A stretch of DNA of 64,000 bases from Cyprinodon diabolis (lineage: Eukaryota; Chordata; Actinopteri; Cyprinodontiformes; Cyprinodontidae), in NCBI GenBank assembly GCA_030533445.1, contig CM060081.1, forward strand, positions 14,267,655 through 14,331,654. Direction: 5' to 3'. Numbering within the stretch: position 1 is the stretch's first letter; the number at the start of each line of letters is the position of its first letter. Below the pieces are notes generated by a model, which saw only the letters and a list, made by a program, of their open reading frames with translations, was not told the DNA's origin and made no database searches. Position numbers and translations under genes: made by a program. This document shows positions 50,685 through 61,439 of the stretch, piece after piece.

Positions 50685-50969
50685 TCTGGTGGCAGTTGCA
50701 AAACTGTTGGAGACGGTTTTGCGCGTTTTGTGGTTTGCGGCAAAGTAGTTTGTAGTTTCTACAAACTAGTGCATCAAGAAATTTAAATCTTACAGTGACA
50801 CCCAACAAATATATATATATACACTCACCGGCCACTTTATTAGGTACACCTGTCCAACTGCTCGTTAACACTTAATTTTTAAGCAGCCAATCACATGGCG
50901 GCAACTCAGTGCATTTAGGCATGTAGACATGGTCAAGACAATCTCCTGCAGTTCAAACCGAGCATCGGT

Positions 50970-51153
50970 ATGGGGAAGAAAGGTGATTTGAGTGACTTTG
51001 AACGTGGCATGATTGTTGGTGCCAGAAGGGCTGGTCTGAGTATTTCAGAAACTGCTGATCTACTGGGATTTTCACGCACAACCATCTCTAGGGTTTACAG
51101 AGAATGGTCCGAAAGAGAAAAAACATTGAGTGAGCGACAGTTCTGTGAGCGGA
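50970..51153 (+). pseudogene. Tc1/mariner transposase, N-terminal DNA-binding part
   Basis: About 61 codons before the deletion junction. They contain the first helix-turn-helix (ISETADLLGFSRTTISRVY). In an intact protein this part binds the terminal inverted repeats. The frame continues past the junction only as out-of-frame sequence. Confidence 0.85.
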
Positions 51154-51178
51154 AATGCCTTGACCACAATGTACCACA

Positions 51179-51517
51179 ATGTACCCAACTTCTGATGGCT
51201 ACTTTCAGCAGGATAATGCACCATGTCATAAAGCTGGAATCATCTCAGACTGGTTTCTTGAACATGACAATGAGTTCACTGTACTCAAATGGCCTTCACA
51301 GTCACCAGATCTCAATCCAATAGAGCATCTTTGGGATGTGGTGGAACGGCAGATTCGCATCATGGATGTGCAGCCGACAAATCTGCGGCAACTGTGTGAT
51401 GCCATCATGTCAATATGGACCAAACTCCCTGAGGAATGCTTCCAGCACCTTGTTGAATCTATGCCACGAAGAATTGAGGCAGTTCTGAAGGCAAAAGGGG
51501 ATCCAACTCGTTACTAG
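51179..51517 (+). pseudogene. Tc1/mariner transposase, C-terminal catalytic part
   Basis: 112 codons. They hold the second catalytic Asp in QQDNAPCH (residue 12 of this frame) and the Glu in SPDLNPIEHLWD (residue 49). The spacing is 36 residues, not the usual Tc1 spacing of 34. The protein ends KGDPTRY followed by TAG, the normal terminus. The first catalytic Asp is lost with the deleted middle, so this copy cannot encode an active enzyme. Confidence 0.88.
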
Positions 51518-51546
51518 CATGGGGCACCTAATAAAGTGGCCGGTGA

Positions 51547-51548
<2 letters not shown>

Positions 51549-51600
<52 letters not shown>
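51549..51600. repeat. (TA)n microsatellite at the transposon's right end
   Basis: About 26 TA units directly after the right TIR. A short TA run (about 50810-50820) lies at the left end. Confidence 0.97.
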
Positions 51601-51604
<4 letters not shown>

Positions 51605-51609
51605 AAAAA

Positions 51610-52230
51610 ACTTTGGCAACCTTTATTCCCTAAGGTGGTATGTGGCTGAATTTCTACTTCACTGCAGTAAAAAAACCAAAAAACAGGTGTTTTGTATTGG
51701 CCTGTAGAAAAATGCACATACCAAGTGGCTCACAAGAAGTGACTGTGGATGAGATTACTGCGTGTACGCATCCCCGCAGCATTGGCATGTTGCTCCACAG
51801 GTGCAGGGGGAGAACCCCGACCCGGTCGGACAGCACTTCTGAGATTGGGAGATCCCAGCTCTTGCTGCAACCGTACGCTGGAATGACCCAGATGCAAAAA
51901 AGTGCAACGTTGCAAGGAGTTTTGTTTTGTTTGTATCTGGTATTGCGTGGGTCCTCCTTGTGGCTGGCTCCAAATCCATTCGGAGTTCCGCCAACAGCTC
52001 CAAAATGGCAATGCTGGATAAACAATATGTTTTGATGATCGTTTCCTCCTTCATTGCAAAAATATTCGCACGGAGTGAAAAAATGCGTTCTCTGAGTCTC
52101 CTTGCTACATTTCGATGTCTCCTTCTTGCGACAATAACCGCTGCCATTTGTGCGCAATTACGCATACAGACCATTTGCACCTTCTTTTGAAACGTGTTAA
52201 ATATAGAGTCAGATACCGTTAGCAAAATTG
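51610..52230 (-). pseudogene. PIF/Harbinger transposase N-terminal fragment
   Basis: On the minus strand a frame from 52225 reads ARRRHRNVARRLRERIF, then ILELLAELRMDLEPATRR, THAIPDTNKTKLLATLHFFA and SGSFQRTVAARAGISQS. This is the order seen at the start of Harbinger (HARBI1-type) nucleases: RR.R..RER, ILELLEEL...L...T.R, HAI...Q.LLAAL.FFA.GSFQ and GISQSSVS. A frameshift follows the GISQS segment; the next frame (51654-) is poorly matched. The DDE residues are absent. It lies directly beside the TA tract of the Tc1 copy. Confidence 0.78.
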
Positions 52231-53264
52231 CTTTCAGGTTTAATAAATCACTTTGCGAGTGCTAAATTAATTTATTTACATGTTCTCCTCCCACAAGACA
52301 CACGAGTAATTCTGAGGAAAGTATTAAAATGAGGGAATGTTCAGCATGGTGGTGCTATACTTGTGCATGTGTCTGAGAGACACAGAGAAAAGTTGATGAG
52401 TCTATAACAAGCGGCTTCATCAGAGTAAGGAATGAGGTGCCAAGTGAGATCTTTCTTTTGACCTACCTTGGAGAGCAATGCTGGATGGATGGACAGATGG
52501 GTAGATGGATAAATGGAGGGAGACAGAGAAGAGAGAAATAGGGAGAGCTGCAGTGTAGACGCTGCTTTCTTCATTGCCTGTCAAGGCAATGTCTGTCTGA
52601 CAGAAAACCATCAGTTATCTTCTTGCTCTGATCCCACAGTCACAATTTGGAGCATCACCAGTACACAGGCAATGACCAGGGAAATGAAGCAGCAGACATG
52701 ATAGATAAAAAGAATGTCCACTGCTGTTCTTGGCACTGGACTAGCTTTATCTTTTAAATAATTGTCCAGCCTTGGCATAAAAAAAAAAGAAATTGGTCTG
52801 GAAAAGTAGTTGAAGTGGACCATTATGCACCTGAAAATGTGTTTACCCTTTTCCAAACTTTTCGGATTAAATATTTACTAAATGTCAACCCATTTCAGTT
52901 TTCCAATATATAAACTTGTCTTTGAAGAAAGATTGTCTCTGGCTGCTATCTAGTGCTCTCCATCTCCTGTGTTTTCCTTTTCTCCTCTTTTCTCACCAGC
53001 CAAAAACCGGAGTGAGGTGCATTAGTATGCACACTGAATTCAGTCACAATTTTCTGTGGAGCCACATGATTTCACAGTCTACACTGTTGGTACAGATCAA
53101 ATTTAAAGGTATCCAAAAGCAAGACTGATGGCAAGACTTGGGCTTTCATATAAATCAACAATCATACTTGAAACACTGACAATTGGATTCCCAAAATACA
53201 TTCAGCTGTACTGGAGTTAAGAGTGTTTTGACATAATTATATTTATCATTGATAATGTACTTTA
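52231..53264. other. Non-coding stretch, nothing recognised
   Basis: A GGAT/GATG-rich patch at 52481-52512 may be another degenerate GGATGG tail. Otherwise featureless. Confidence 0.5.
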
Positions 53265-53430
53265 CAATGAACTTTATCCTCCACATTTAACTAATCATTC
53301 TTTAGTGAGCATTTACAGCTATTTGGGATCCAATCTGGACCTGAGGGTCTTTGCTTAGGGACCCAGAGTCATAGGAGATACTTGCACCTTTCTCACTCTG
53401 CTTTAACAACTAGGCCACCACTTCCCCATT
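53265..53430 (-). repeat. Decayed tRNA-derived SINE
   Basis: In minus reading, GGGGAAGTGGTGGCCTAGTT is the tRNA-like head, followed by ATGACTCTGGGTCCCTAAGC and a tail with ATAAAGTTC. It is the same family as 4655-4881 but more diverged. Confidence 0.62.
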
Positions 53431-53689
53431 GGTACTGGATTTCTTCAGATTTGGCTATTTGCTCATGTTGTTGCAAAAAATAAAGAATAGAGGCAGGCAA
53501 AGGATAGAGGCAGTGAAGAGTTACTATTTACTTTTTGGGGGGTGGCAGGAAGTTTAGCATACAGTTTGTTGTCTAAGTTTTTACATTCTTGAGTGGAATT
53601 TGTAATTTCTTTTTGTTTAAATTTGCGTCCTGCCATTGTCCAAAACAGGCATATGAGATTTAATTTGGGTTACTAAAATCATCCTAATC

Positions 53690-53866
53690 AACTTTATTCA
53701 TAAAGTGCTTTAACACCAGCTAAAGCTGAAACAAGGTGCAGTACATAAAAGATTAGCAACACAATGTAAAATAAGCTAAGAAAGCATTAAAATAAGGTAA
53801 TAAATATAAGTTTACAAAATGCATTAAAAACAATAAATGAAGGAGAGGCACTTTAACAATGAAAGG

Positions 53867-53957
<91 letters not shown>

Positions 53958-54135
53958 CAGCTAGTGAAGAGATGCCAGGACCATTTACCTGTTAAAAGAC
54001 CAGCAGCAGCTTTTTGCAGCAGCTGCACACGTGCAAGTAAAGACTGGCTGACTCCAAGATTAAGGGAGTTACAGTAATCCAGCCATGAAGAAATTAAGGC
54101 ATTGATTACTGTTTTCAACTGCTGCCTTGAAATAA
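53690..54135. repeat. Teleost dispersed repeat split by a (TA)n expansion
   Basis: The left part has AACTTTATTCATAAAGTGCTTT and GCTGAAACAAGGTGCAGTAC, the opening of the repeat also seen at 750-1190. The right part has GGGAGTTACAGTAATCCAGCC and TTAAGGCATTGATTACTGTT, its closing region. The two are separated by 85 bases of TA repeat. Confidence 0.65.
53871..53955. repeat. (TA)n microsatellite
   Basis: About 42 uninterrupted TA units inside the dispersed repeat. Confidence 0.98.
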
Positions 54136-55770
54136 AAGATTTTTATTGTCGCTATTTTCTTAGCTGGTACAAACTACAATTGACTGTGGCCTTTATTTGT
54201 TTTTAACTGAGAACAAAAGCATTCCTACAGCATGATGTGACCATGGGACATGAATGTTCGCGTGATTTTCCTTTTCTAGTTTTCTATGGGCAATCTTTTT
54301 CCCCTGTGTAGTTAAAATACATTATTAGATTTATTCGCTCCTGTGTGTGGTAGTGTGCGGGACTTTACTAGAAATTCTACAGTTTTTTTTTTTTTGTTTT
54401 TTTTTTGCAGTAATGTGTAAACAACAAAATTCAATCCAAACTTTGAAGCTGACACCAGGTTCCTCTTTGTCTCATGATGATTTGTCAATTTGGTCTTATT
54501 TAGCTAAAGGATTTGTCATGTTTTCATTGTGGCTTTGGGATTTTCTGGTGAGAATTCATGCTCTTTCCCATGCAAAAATTCATTTAAGACAAAATGGGAA
54601 TTTCAAAAAGCCTTTATTTATGCTTTCTGAAGAATAAAAAAAAAACAACGTTTTAGGGTTTTTTTGCATCTAAATATTGTAAGTGGGATACTTGTGGGCA
54701 CAAGTTTAAAACAAAGTTAATACTAATCTTTCAAATTAATGGCTACGAAGGCTGGTGTCATTTATTACCGTTGATCTTTTAATCTCATAGTTGAAACAAA
54801 TCATGTTTCAATGAATGATTGATTTCTCTCAAAGGATGATTGCTTTGCAATACAAGGTGATCACTCATCACCAGAAAGAGTAAGTGCTTACTTTTTCTTT
54901 TACAAAGTTTAATCATACAGGAAGTCAGTTCAATTTCTTGTTGTGTTTAAAAAGAACCAAGGAGCCTGCACACACTGTATTCTACATATGAGACAGATAA
55001 ATTCAAACAAGAGTGAACACAGCTTGTTAAAGTTTGTCCTCTACTATATTTTGTACAAGCTGCTTTGGTCTTTCCTTCTGTACATAATGAATTTTTATCT
55101 TTTGTTACTCTTCCCCCACCTGTAGAAAGATGATAGGGGCTCTTTTTTCATCGGTGTAACATCAAGATGCTATCTGAAGCGTAAAAGCTTATCAAGTAGA
55201 CTATAATGATATTTAGGGACTGAATTGTGTGTTTTGATTGATATCACTGTGAGTAATCTGATCCTAAATTGTATTTGGGTCCCATATTGTTCTGATTTTA
55301 GTGTCTGCAAATAACTACACTCCCCCTCTTCTCTGATTCTAAACCTCTATCCCCAACCTGCACCAATCTCTTGCCTCGCTCATAGTCATTTGTCATAGCT
55401 ATGATTCTTTCCCACAGGTAGCTTAGAAAACTATTTAAGTGTTCTGTGACACAAAAATAGATTATCTTTGTCCAATGCCTGCTTGGCTCATGGTTAATCT
55501 GTTGTACATATTGTTCCATATTGTATTTTCATTAGGCCCAAATTTACTCTCTGTTATGGCTAAACAAAATTAACCTAATGTGTCTGTAAAGGTTTTTTGA
55601 GAATAATTTGCTTATACTGTACAGTTTGAAAGCACATCAGAGCATACTGACTCTTCTCACCAGATCATCGAAAGACAATTTTAGACTGCATTGGTAAATT
55701 GAATTAAATCATCAGTTTCTATTTATAGAACCACTTTCAAAGTCACAACAAGTGCTTTTTGACTGTTAAA
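54136..55770. other. Non-coding stretch, nothing recognised
   Basis: Poly(T) tracts lie at 54371-54406. Small frames at 54347-54637 and 55298-55519 match nothing. Confidence 0.5.
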
Positions 55771-55788
55771 ATGGCATGTAAATGGTAA

Positions 55789-56092
55789 ATGGCATGTACT
55801 TATATAGCGCCTTTATTCAAGTTAGGAGACTTGACCAAAGCGCTTTACACTTCACACACACACTCATGGTGGCAAGCTACATTGTAGCCACAGCTGTCCT
55901 GGGGCTCACTGACAGAAGCGGGGCTGCCGTACACTGGCGCCACCGGGCCCTCTGACCACCATCATTAGACAATGCAGGTGAAGTGTCTTGCCCAAGGACA
56001 CAATGACAGTGAAAGTCGGAGTCGGGGCTTCAACCGTCAACCCTTCGATTTCAGGGCAAACTCCTACATCCAACGCCACTGTCGCCCCTCCA
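55789..56092 (-). repeat. tRNA-like-headed teleost SINE
   Basis: In minus reading the head is GGGGCGACAGTGGCGTTGGA (A-box-like), with a B-box-like GGTTGACGGTTGAAGCCCC. The body then carries GTGTCCTTGGGCAAGACACT. The tail is AAAGCGCTTTGGTCAAG, then AAAGGCGCTATATAAGTACA, a very common teleost order. A small duplication of AAATGGCATGTA lies just beyond the tail. Confidence 0.8.
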
Positions 56093-58199
56093 AAACAAGG
56101 AAAGGGGACAAGCAAATGTAAAAAACATTTTAAGAGTTTCGTAGTGTAGTGTCAGAAGAAACATCATGCAGGTGCAACTAATTTTTAGGTATTGATCAAG
56201 AAGAAAAAAGTACCAAAGTACCATAAAGTATATCTCATTGGATTAATTATTATTTCATTTTTCAGATGTAGTTGTCCACTTGCCCTTCCATACTTCTCTA
56301 CAGTACATATGCTCAAAGAAATGTTTAAACTTTGATTTGGATTCAAAATCATAATTTGCCATCATACTTAAAGCAAGACACTTACAGTTCAATTACAGGG
56401 ATCATTTCTTGAACTCAATGTTCTCTGTGAAAAAAAACAATTATCCATTATTTTCTAAGTTTGCTCTGAAAAAAGAAACACTGCTTACTGCAGTTACTCG
56501 CAGCACCAGTGGTGTCACTCATGAGGCTCATTTCCTTATCCTGCCTGTTGTTCCTAACTTAAAACTGTTGACAGCTAAACAAAATGCCAGGCCATATGTA
56601 GCTGCTATGACAAAAATCGGAAGAGAAAATACAAAGTTAAACGCTGAACTAACAAATAATGCAACATTGCAGGATAGAAATAGAATAGCAGAGTCAAGAA
56701 AAGTAATCTTATGTCCTCCATATCCATAAGATAATTGCAGCATAACTATAGAGATAGCTCAGGATAACCTCAGCTTTTCAAACTATCAGCTCTATCCTCC
56801 TCAAATCCACCTGTTTTTTAAAGCGTTTACATCTGACAACTCAGAATAGGCGAGGATTACCCAAAATGAGGGGGGGTTTAAGATGCTATCGAAATGGAAA
56901 ACTTTCAGCCTATCTTAAAAGTAGATAGGGTGTTTGCCTCACAGAATACAACTTGAAGTTGGCTTCATAGGAGAGGATCCTGAAAACTGAAATATTTGTG
57001 ACCCATTCTATTCTATTGTATTCAGAGGATGGAATAAGTTAATTCTGTTTTCCAAAACCAGAAAGATGTCTTAAAAAACTGTAAGAGATAAACAAAAGCC
57101 TGCTGATGGTAGGAGCAGCTTAATTACACTTCTATTAATGAGAGCTACCGTTTGTTTTTCTGTATGAAGGTAACAAACATTTCCTCAATTTCTTTGCCAT
57201 AATTACATTGTTTCCTTATGTTTAGCTTGGAAAAAACTTCAGTTTCTTAATTATTTACAATGGTAATAAACTATATCGAAGGCAACATGCTGGCATGGGC
57301 TTTAAATATTGATACACGGCCTAAGAGACTATGCTTCATTTTCACCCTCCTCTCAATTATGTAAAGTATTCACTCACCAGCATTTGTAAATGTAAATAAC
57401 ATCCAACGCAACCTCACTAACAGCCGAACATGAATGCATCAGTTGTTATTCTTCTGTCTGTGCTAATCATGGGCTTTATAGTTAATTTGCCAGTTTCTGC
57501 CTTGAATTAACATTAGTGACTTAATGTAAAAATAATAATAATAATAATAAAAATAATGACAGTTTCCTTTGCCTTAATGTTTGATGATCAGGCAAAATGT
57601 CTCAATACCTCACTCTTGTGTCACTGTTAAAACCATCCTGTGTTTGTCTTCTTTTTTTGACTTGCACTTTTAAGTAGGCCGAACAGTCTTTCAGTTTGCG
57701 GCACACTAATTAAGGGTGTAAAAACAATTACATCAATTATCTCAAATTCAAACTCAGAAAATCTAAAGCCTTTCAGTATTTGTATCTCTGAGATGCCTAA
57801 AGTCAGGTCAGTCTTATAAGGATTTGTTAATAAATATAGTTAACAATAGAACAGTGGAGAATAACCCATGCTGACTGATAGTTTTATCAGGTGAAAGCAT
57901 GCATATGGTAAAGAGCATACACTGATCCCTGTAGGGCCTTAAAGATATATTATTAACACTGATGGAGTATGAAGTCTGTCGGACAAATAAAATTTAAACC
58001 TGCCCTAGTGCTGTTCCCTTCATTCCTACAGTACGTTGAAGCCTTCCTAAGAGAGTATGCAATGCTGTGCCCTAAAACAAGATGGAAACTATTCAAACAG
58101 GTATACTGGAACAAGTAAGGTAAGCTCTGAAAGGTCAACTCAATAGTAAGAATGAGGTTCAGGTAATCAACAGCTATGCAAGATCAGATAACCTGTAGG
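56093..58199. other. Non-coding stretch
   Basis: A 106-codon frame at 56409-56729 matches nothing. (AAT)n occurs at 57531-57556. The block 57290-57510 is unique-looking with even composition. Confidence 0.5.
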
Positions 58200-59215
58200 G
58201 ATGATAAGTTGGCCTGAGGAGGAAATTCAGGCCACTGATGTTAAAACACAGAAGCTTATCACCTTGCTTGGTGGATTGCACCCCTAATTCAGTATCCAGA
58301 GACTATGCACTAAGCACAAAGAAGGGGGCTTAGTGAGCATTAGAGCCACCATTGAAGATGAAACATCCAAGCTCAAAGAATACATCAGGAAGATGGCCTC
58401 TAGGGATGAAGTGCTCAGTAAATGTCTCAGACAGTGGAAGCTAGAAATGAAGGAGCTGGGGAAACCATAATGGAAGGAAAAACCCCATCATTGGATGTAC
58501 CAATGACAGATAGCTGACGTAGCTTATATGATAAAATCTTAATAATGGCTAGAGAGGGCTGGGCTGAAGGACAGCAGAGAGGTACTGGTCATGGCAGCAC
58601 AGGAGCCTTGAGCACCAGAGCAAAAGAGGCCCAGATTTACAATAACAGGCAAGTTCCCAGGTGTAAGCTATGCAAAGAGGCCCCAGAAACAATTTCACCA
58701 TCTCACAACAGGATGTAAGATTCTAGCAGGAAAGTAATGCATGGAGCATCAAAACCAAGTGACTGATATAGATTACATAAACATCTGTACAACCTGGAGA
58801 CCCCCAGGTCAAAATAGGAGCCATCTCCCAAGGTGGTGGAGAAGGACAGGGCTAAGATCTTGTGTGACTTCCAGATGCAAACAGAATAAATGGTTATGAC
58901 CAACGAACCTGGCATTGTGATCATTGAAAAGCAGCAGAGGACAGCCATATAATATCAATTTGGTAACCAAAAGTGATGGAAACATCAGAAAAAAAGAACA
59001 TGATAAACTGTCAAAAATACTGAGGTCTCAGGGAATATCTAGAAAGAGCCTGGAAGGAAAAGGCAGCTGTAGAGCCCATTGTCATTGGATAAATGTGACA
59101 GTGACATCCTACACTGTAAGTATATCTCAAACAGATACCTGGAAAAACACTATAGATCTCAACCAAAAAAATGCAGTTGTGGGGACAGCTAAGATACTGT
59201 TCCTATAATATGTTA
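58200..59215 (+). mobile_element. LINE remnant with restriction-like endonuclease (R4/Rex6-like), 3' part
   Basis: Broken frames carry ATIEDETSKLKEYIRKMASR and then QRGTGHGSTGA-type debris. CKLCKEAPETI with a following TTGCKILAGK is the CCHC-type zinc motif. Next come PRWW-K-like sequence with DRAKILCDFQMQT and MTNEPGIVIIEKQQRTA. The last corresponds to the PD...D.K core of the endonuclease, with the Asp of PD apparently replaced here. SDGNIRKKEHDKLSKILRSQG and NAVVGTAKIL close the ORF. The order zinc motif then endonuclease at the C-terminus is that of the R4/Dong/Rex6 clade. The reverse transcriptase part is missing and stops are frequent, so it is dead. Confidence 0.72.
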
Positions 59216-59227
59216 AGATAATGTCCC

Positions 59228-59235
<8 letters not shown>

Positions 59236-59280
<45 letters not shown>
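59236..59280. repeat. (TA)n microsatellite, first block
   Basis: About 22 TA units after the LINE remnant. Confidence 0.97.
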
Positions 59281-59281
<1 letters not shown>

Positions 59282-59305
59282 CTGGTCCTCAAAAAAATAC
59301 ATAAG

Positions 59306-59309
<4 letters not shown>

Positions 59310-59395
<86 letters not shown>

Positions 59396-59451
59396 CAGTA
59401 TATGTATATATACGTATATATATATACATATATATATATACATATATATAC

Positions 59452-59543
<92 letters not shown>

Positions 59544-59560
59544 GTGTGTGTGTGTATATA
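59310..59560. repeat. Compound (TA)n/(CATA)n microsatellite
   Basis: Two long TA tracts (about 59312-59388 and 59463-59537) are linked by TACATATA/TACGTATA variants and end in a short GT run. Open frames of Tyr-Ile repeats here are artefacts of the dinucleotide. Confidence 0.97.
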
Positions 59561-59579
59561 AATCTTAAACTTGCTTTAA

Positions 59580-61435
59580 AGGTCTAAAATAGAAGTTGAT
59601 ATTCTAAAACATGGAGATCTGAAGGTTATTTGTTTCTTGATTAAGCTGCAAAACAGCTATGTAAAATGCAGTGATAAAAAAAAATATAGAATAAAAACAA
59701 AAACAGCACCCCTCTAAGGAGAAGAAGTATCAATGTTCAGCAGAGCATAAAATGTTAAGCTTAATGAAGCCATCTCCAAGTTTATGGTTATAGAGCATTT
59801 AGATTCTTACTGCAAGTCATTTGATCTTTTATAAGACAATTGTTTTGAATGAATAAAGATGTTTTTATCCAATAAAAGTGTGTGTAAAAAATTTGGTTTT
59901 TATCAGATATTAAATATGGAGATCAAATCTCTTTGTGTAAGAATTACTCTTCGGTCTTCCCTTGTTCACAACAAACTCTTGTCCTTTGTTCCACAGAGTG
60001 CGGTCAGCTGCTAAATGTCAAATCTGACATCATTACTGTACTTTGTCAAATAGAAGATAAGTGTTTAGCACATTGATTTTCCTCAGTTTTTTCCGCTATT
60101 TACATTGACCAACAGATAGAAGTTAGTCTTTGAGGAGGAGATCGATGCTTTGCCAAACAATTATCATCTCATGAATGCATGATTGAAAATCCAATATCCC
60201 GTTTGATAAGGTGTATGCTTGAGGATGCTTTGTCATGCAAATGGAGCCACTGACATTGGGCCTATATGGAAGATACTGTATGAGCACTGAAATATAAAAT
60301 GTTTGCCTTTATGTGAAGAGTTAAAGGGTTAAAGTACTTATAGGCAAAACACAATCTGGGAAGTTAAACTGCAACAGAAAACTTTTTTTTTTTTTTTCTT
60401 TTTTAGCAACATCTGAAATAAGCTGCCTAGAGCAAGAAGAACACTTTGTCAGTGCATTCCAAAACGCTGTTTTCATTCTAAAAAGTAATTTTAAAATCAC
60501 AACATGCAATCATATAAACGAGATGGGTATGAGCTTATTAGGATTTGATGTAAATGAACTACTCTTATGCAAAATAATGCCTCATTGCTCGCTCTACAGA
60601 AAGTGGGCAGATTATTTGCACAACAGAGTAACCATTTCTCTGAATATGCTGTGTTGGAAATTTCCGTCTTTGCATCTATAATTTGACATTAAGTGCTGGC
60701 CCCCTGCATTATGCAAATGAAATAATACATTGCATCTAATTCAAGTGGATCTCCCCTTCTATGCAATGCCATTCATGACCCTACTTACAGAAGTTCCAAT
60801 GTGAAATTACTGATTGAAATGGTCATTCTGTTGTTTTCTATACATTCTCTTGTTTATTCAGATCCATTTCAAAGGCTTATGTCCTGTATTTGGGGTCCTT
60901 TACATCCTTTCCTGAGAGGGGGCCCAAAGTCAACAATGCAAGTGACTGTTCGCTATTGCTATACACTAATCCAGGAAGACTGAATTCTGCAAACAAACAA
61001 ATCTGTACAATCTGCTGGGTTCCCTTAAATGGAAAACTTTTAAACCAGTATGTCTGTGTGATTTGACTGGAATTACCTTGTAAAGTATCTTGAGATGACA
61101 TGTGGGATGAACTGGTGATATGAAAATGAAATGAAACGAATTACAGTATACCAACTATTACATACTTTTTTAATTACTATTACTCCCAAGGAAGAATACT
61201 CTTTGTTGCTATTTGAAAAGGTTTATTTATTTGCAATTATGCCTGTTTGACTCTGACTTAAAATAAGCAGTAACCTGTGTCTTGTGGAGGACAAACAGAC
61301 GTCAAAAGCCACTACCTGTGTTTGAGAATTCTGGGACATAAATAAGAGAAAGCAAGGCAGAGGCTGGAAACTGAGCTCCAGCAAAACATGTGGTCAGGGA
61401 TGAAGAAGACTGCAGGCTTTAAGCAGAAGAATGAT
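59580..61435. other. Non-coding stretch with POU-octamer motifs
   Basis: No gene. ATGCAAAT octamers lie at 60235-60242 and 60711-60718, and a related ATGCAAAAT near 60566, in evenly mixed sequence. A poly(T) tract lies at 60383-60400. Confidence 0.4.
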
Positions 61436-61439
61436 CAGA

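Larger units (their letters stand above)
50823..51548 (+). mobile_element. Internally deleted Tc1/mariner transposon with perfect 23-bp TIRs
   Basis: The 23 bases at 50823-50845 (ACTCACCGG ... TTATTAGGT) are the exact reverse complement of 51526-51548. Both ends abut TA-repeat DNA, as expected for a TA target. An N-terminal frame at 50970 encodes the helix-turn-helix start of a Tc1 transposase (GKKGDLSDFERGMIVGARRA, then ETADLLGFSRTTISRVYREW). After CERKC the middle is missing and the sequence jumps in a different frame to the C-terminal part. The 726-bp length is about half that expected for an intact copy. Confidence 0.92.

Noticed and set aside
51640..52035. 131-codon plus-strand frame
   Set aside because: It is the antisense shadow of the Harbinger transposase fragment.
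59213..59587. Frames of alternating Tyr-Ile residues on both strands
   Set aside because: They are translations of a TA microsatellite.
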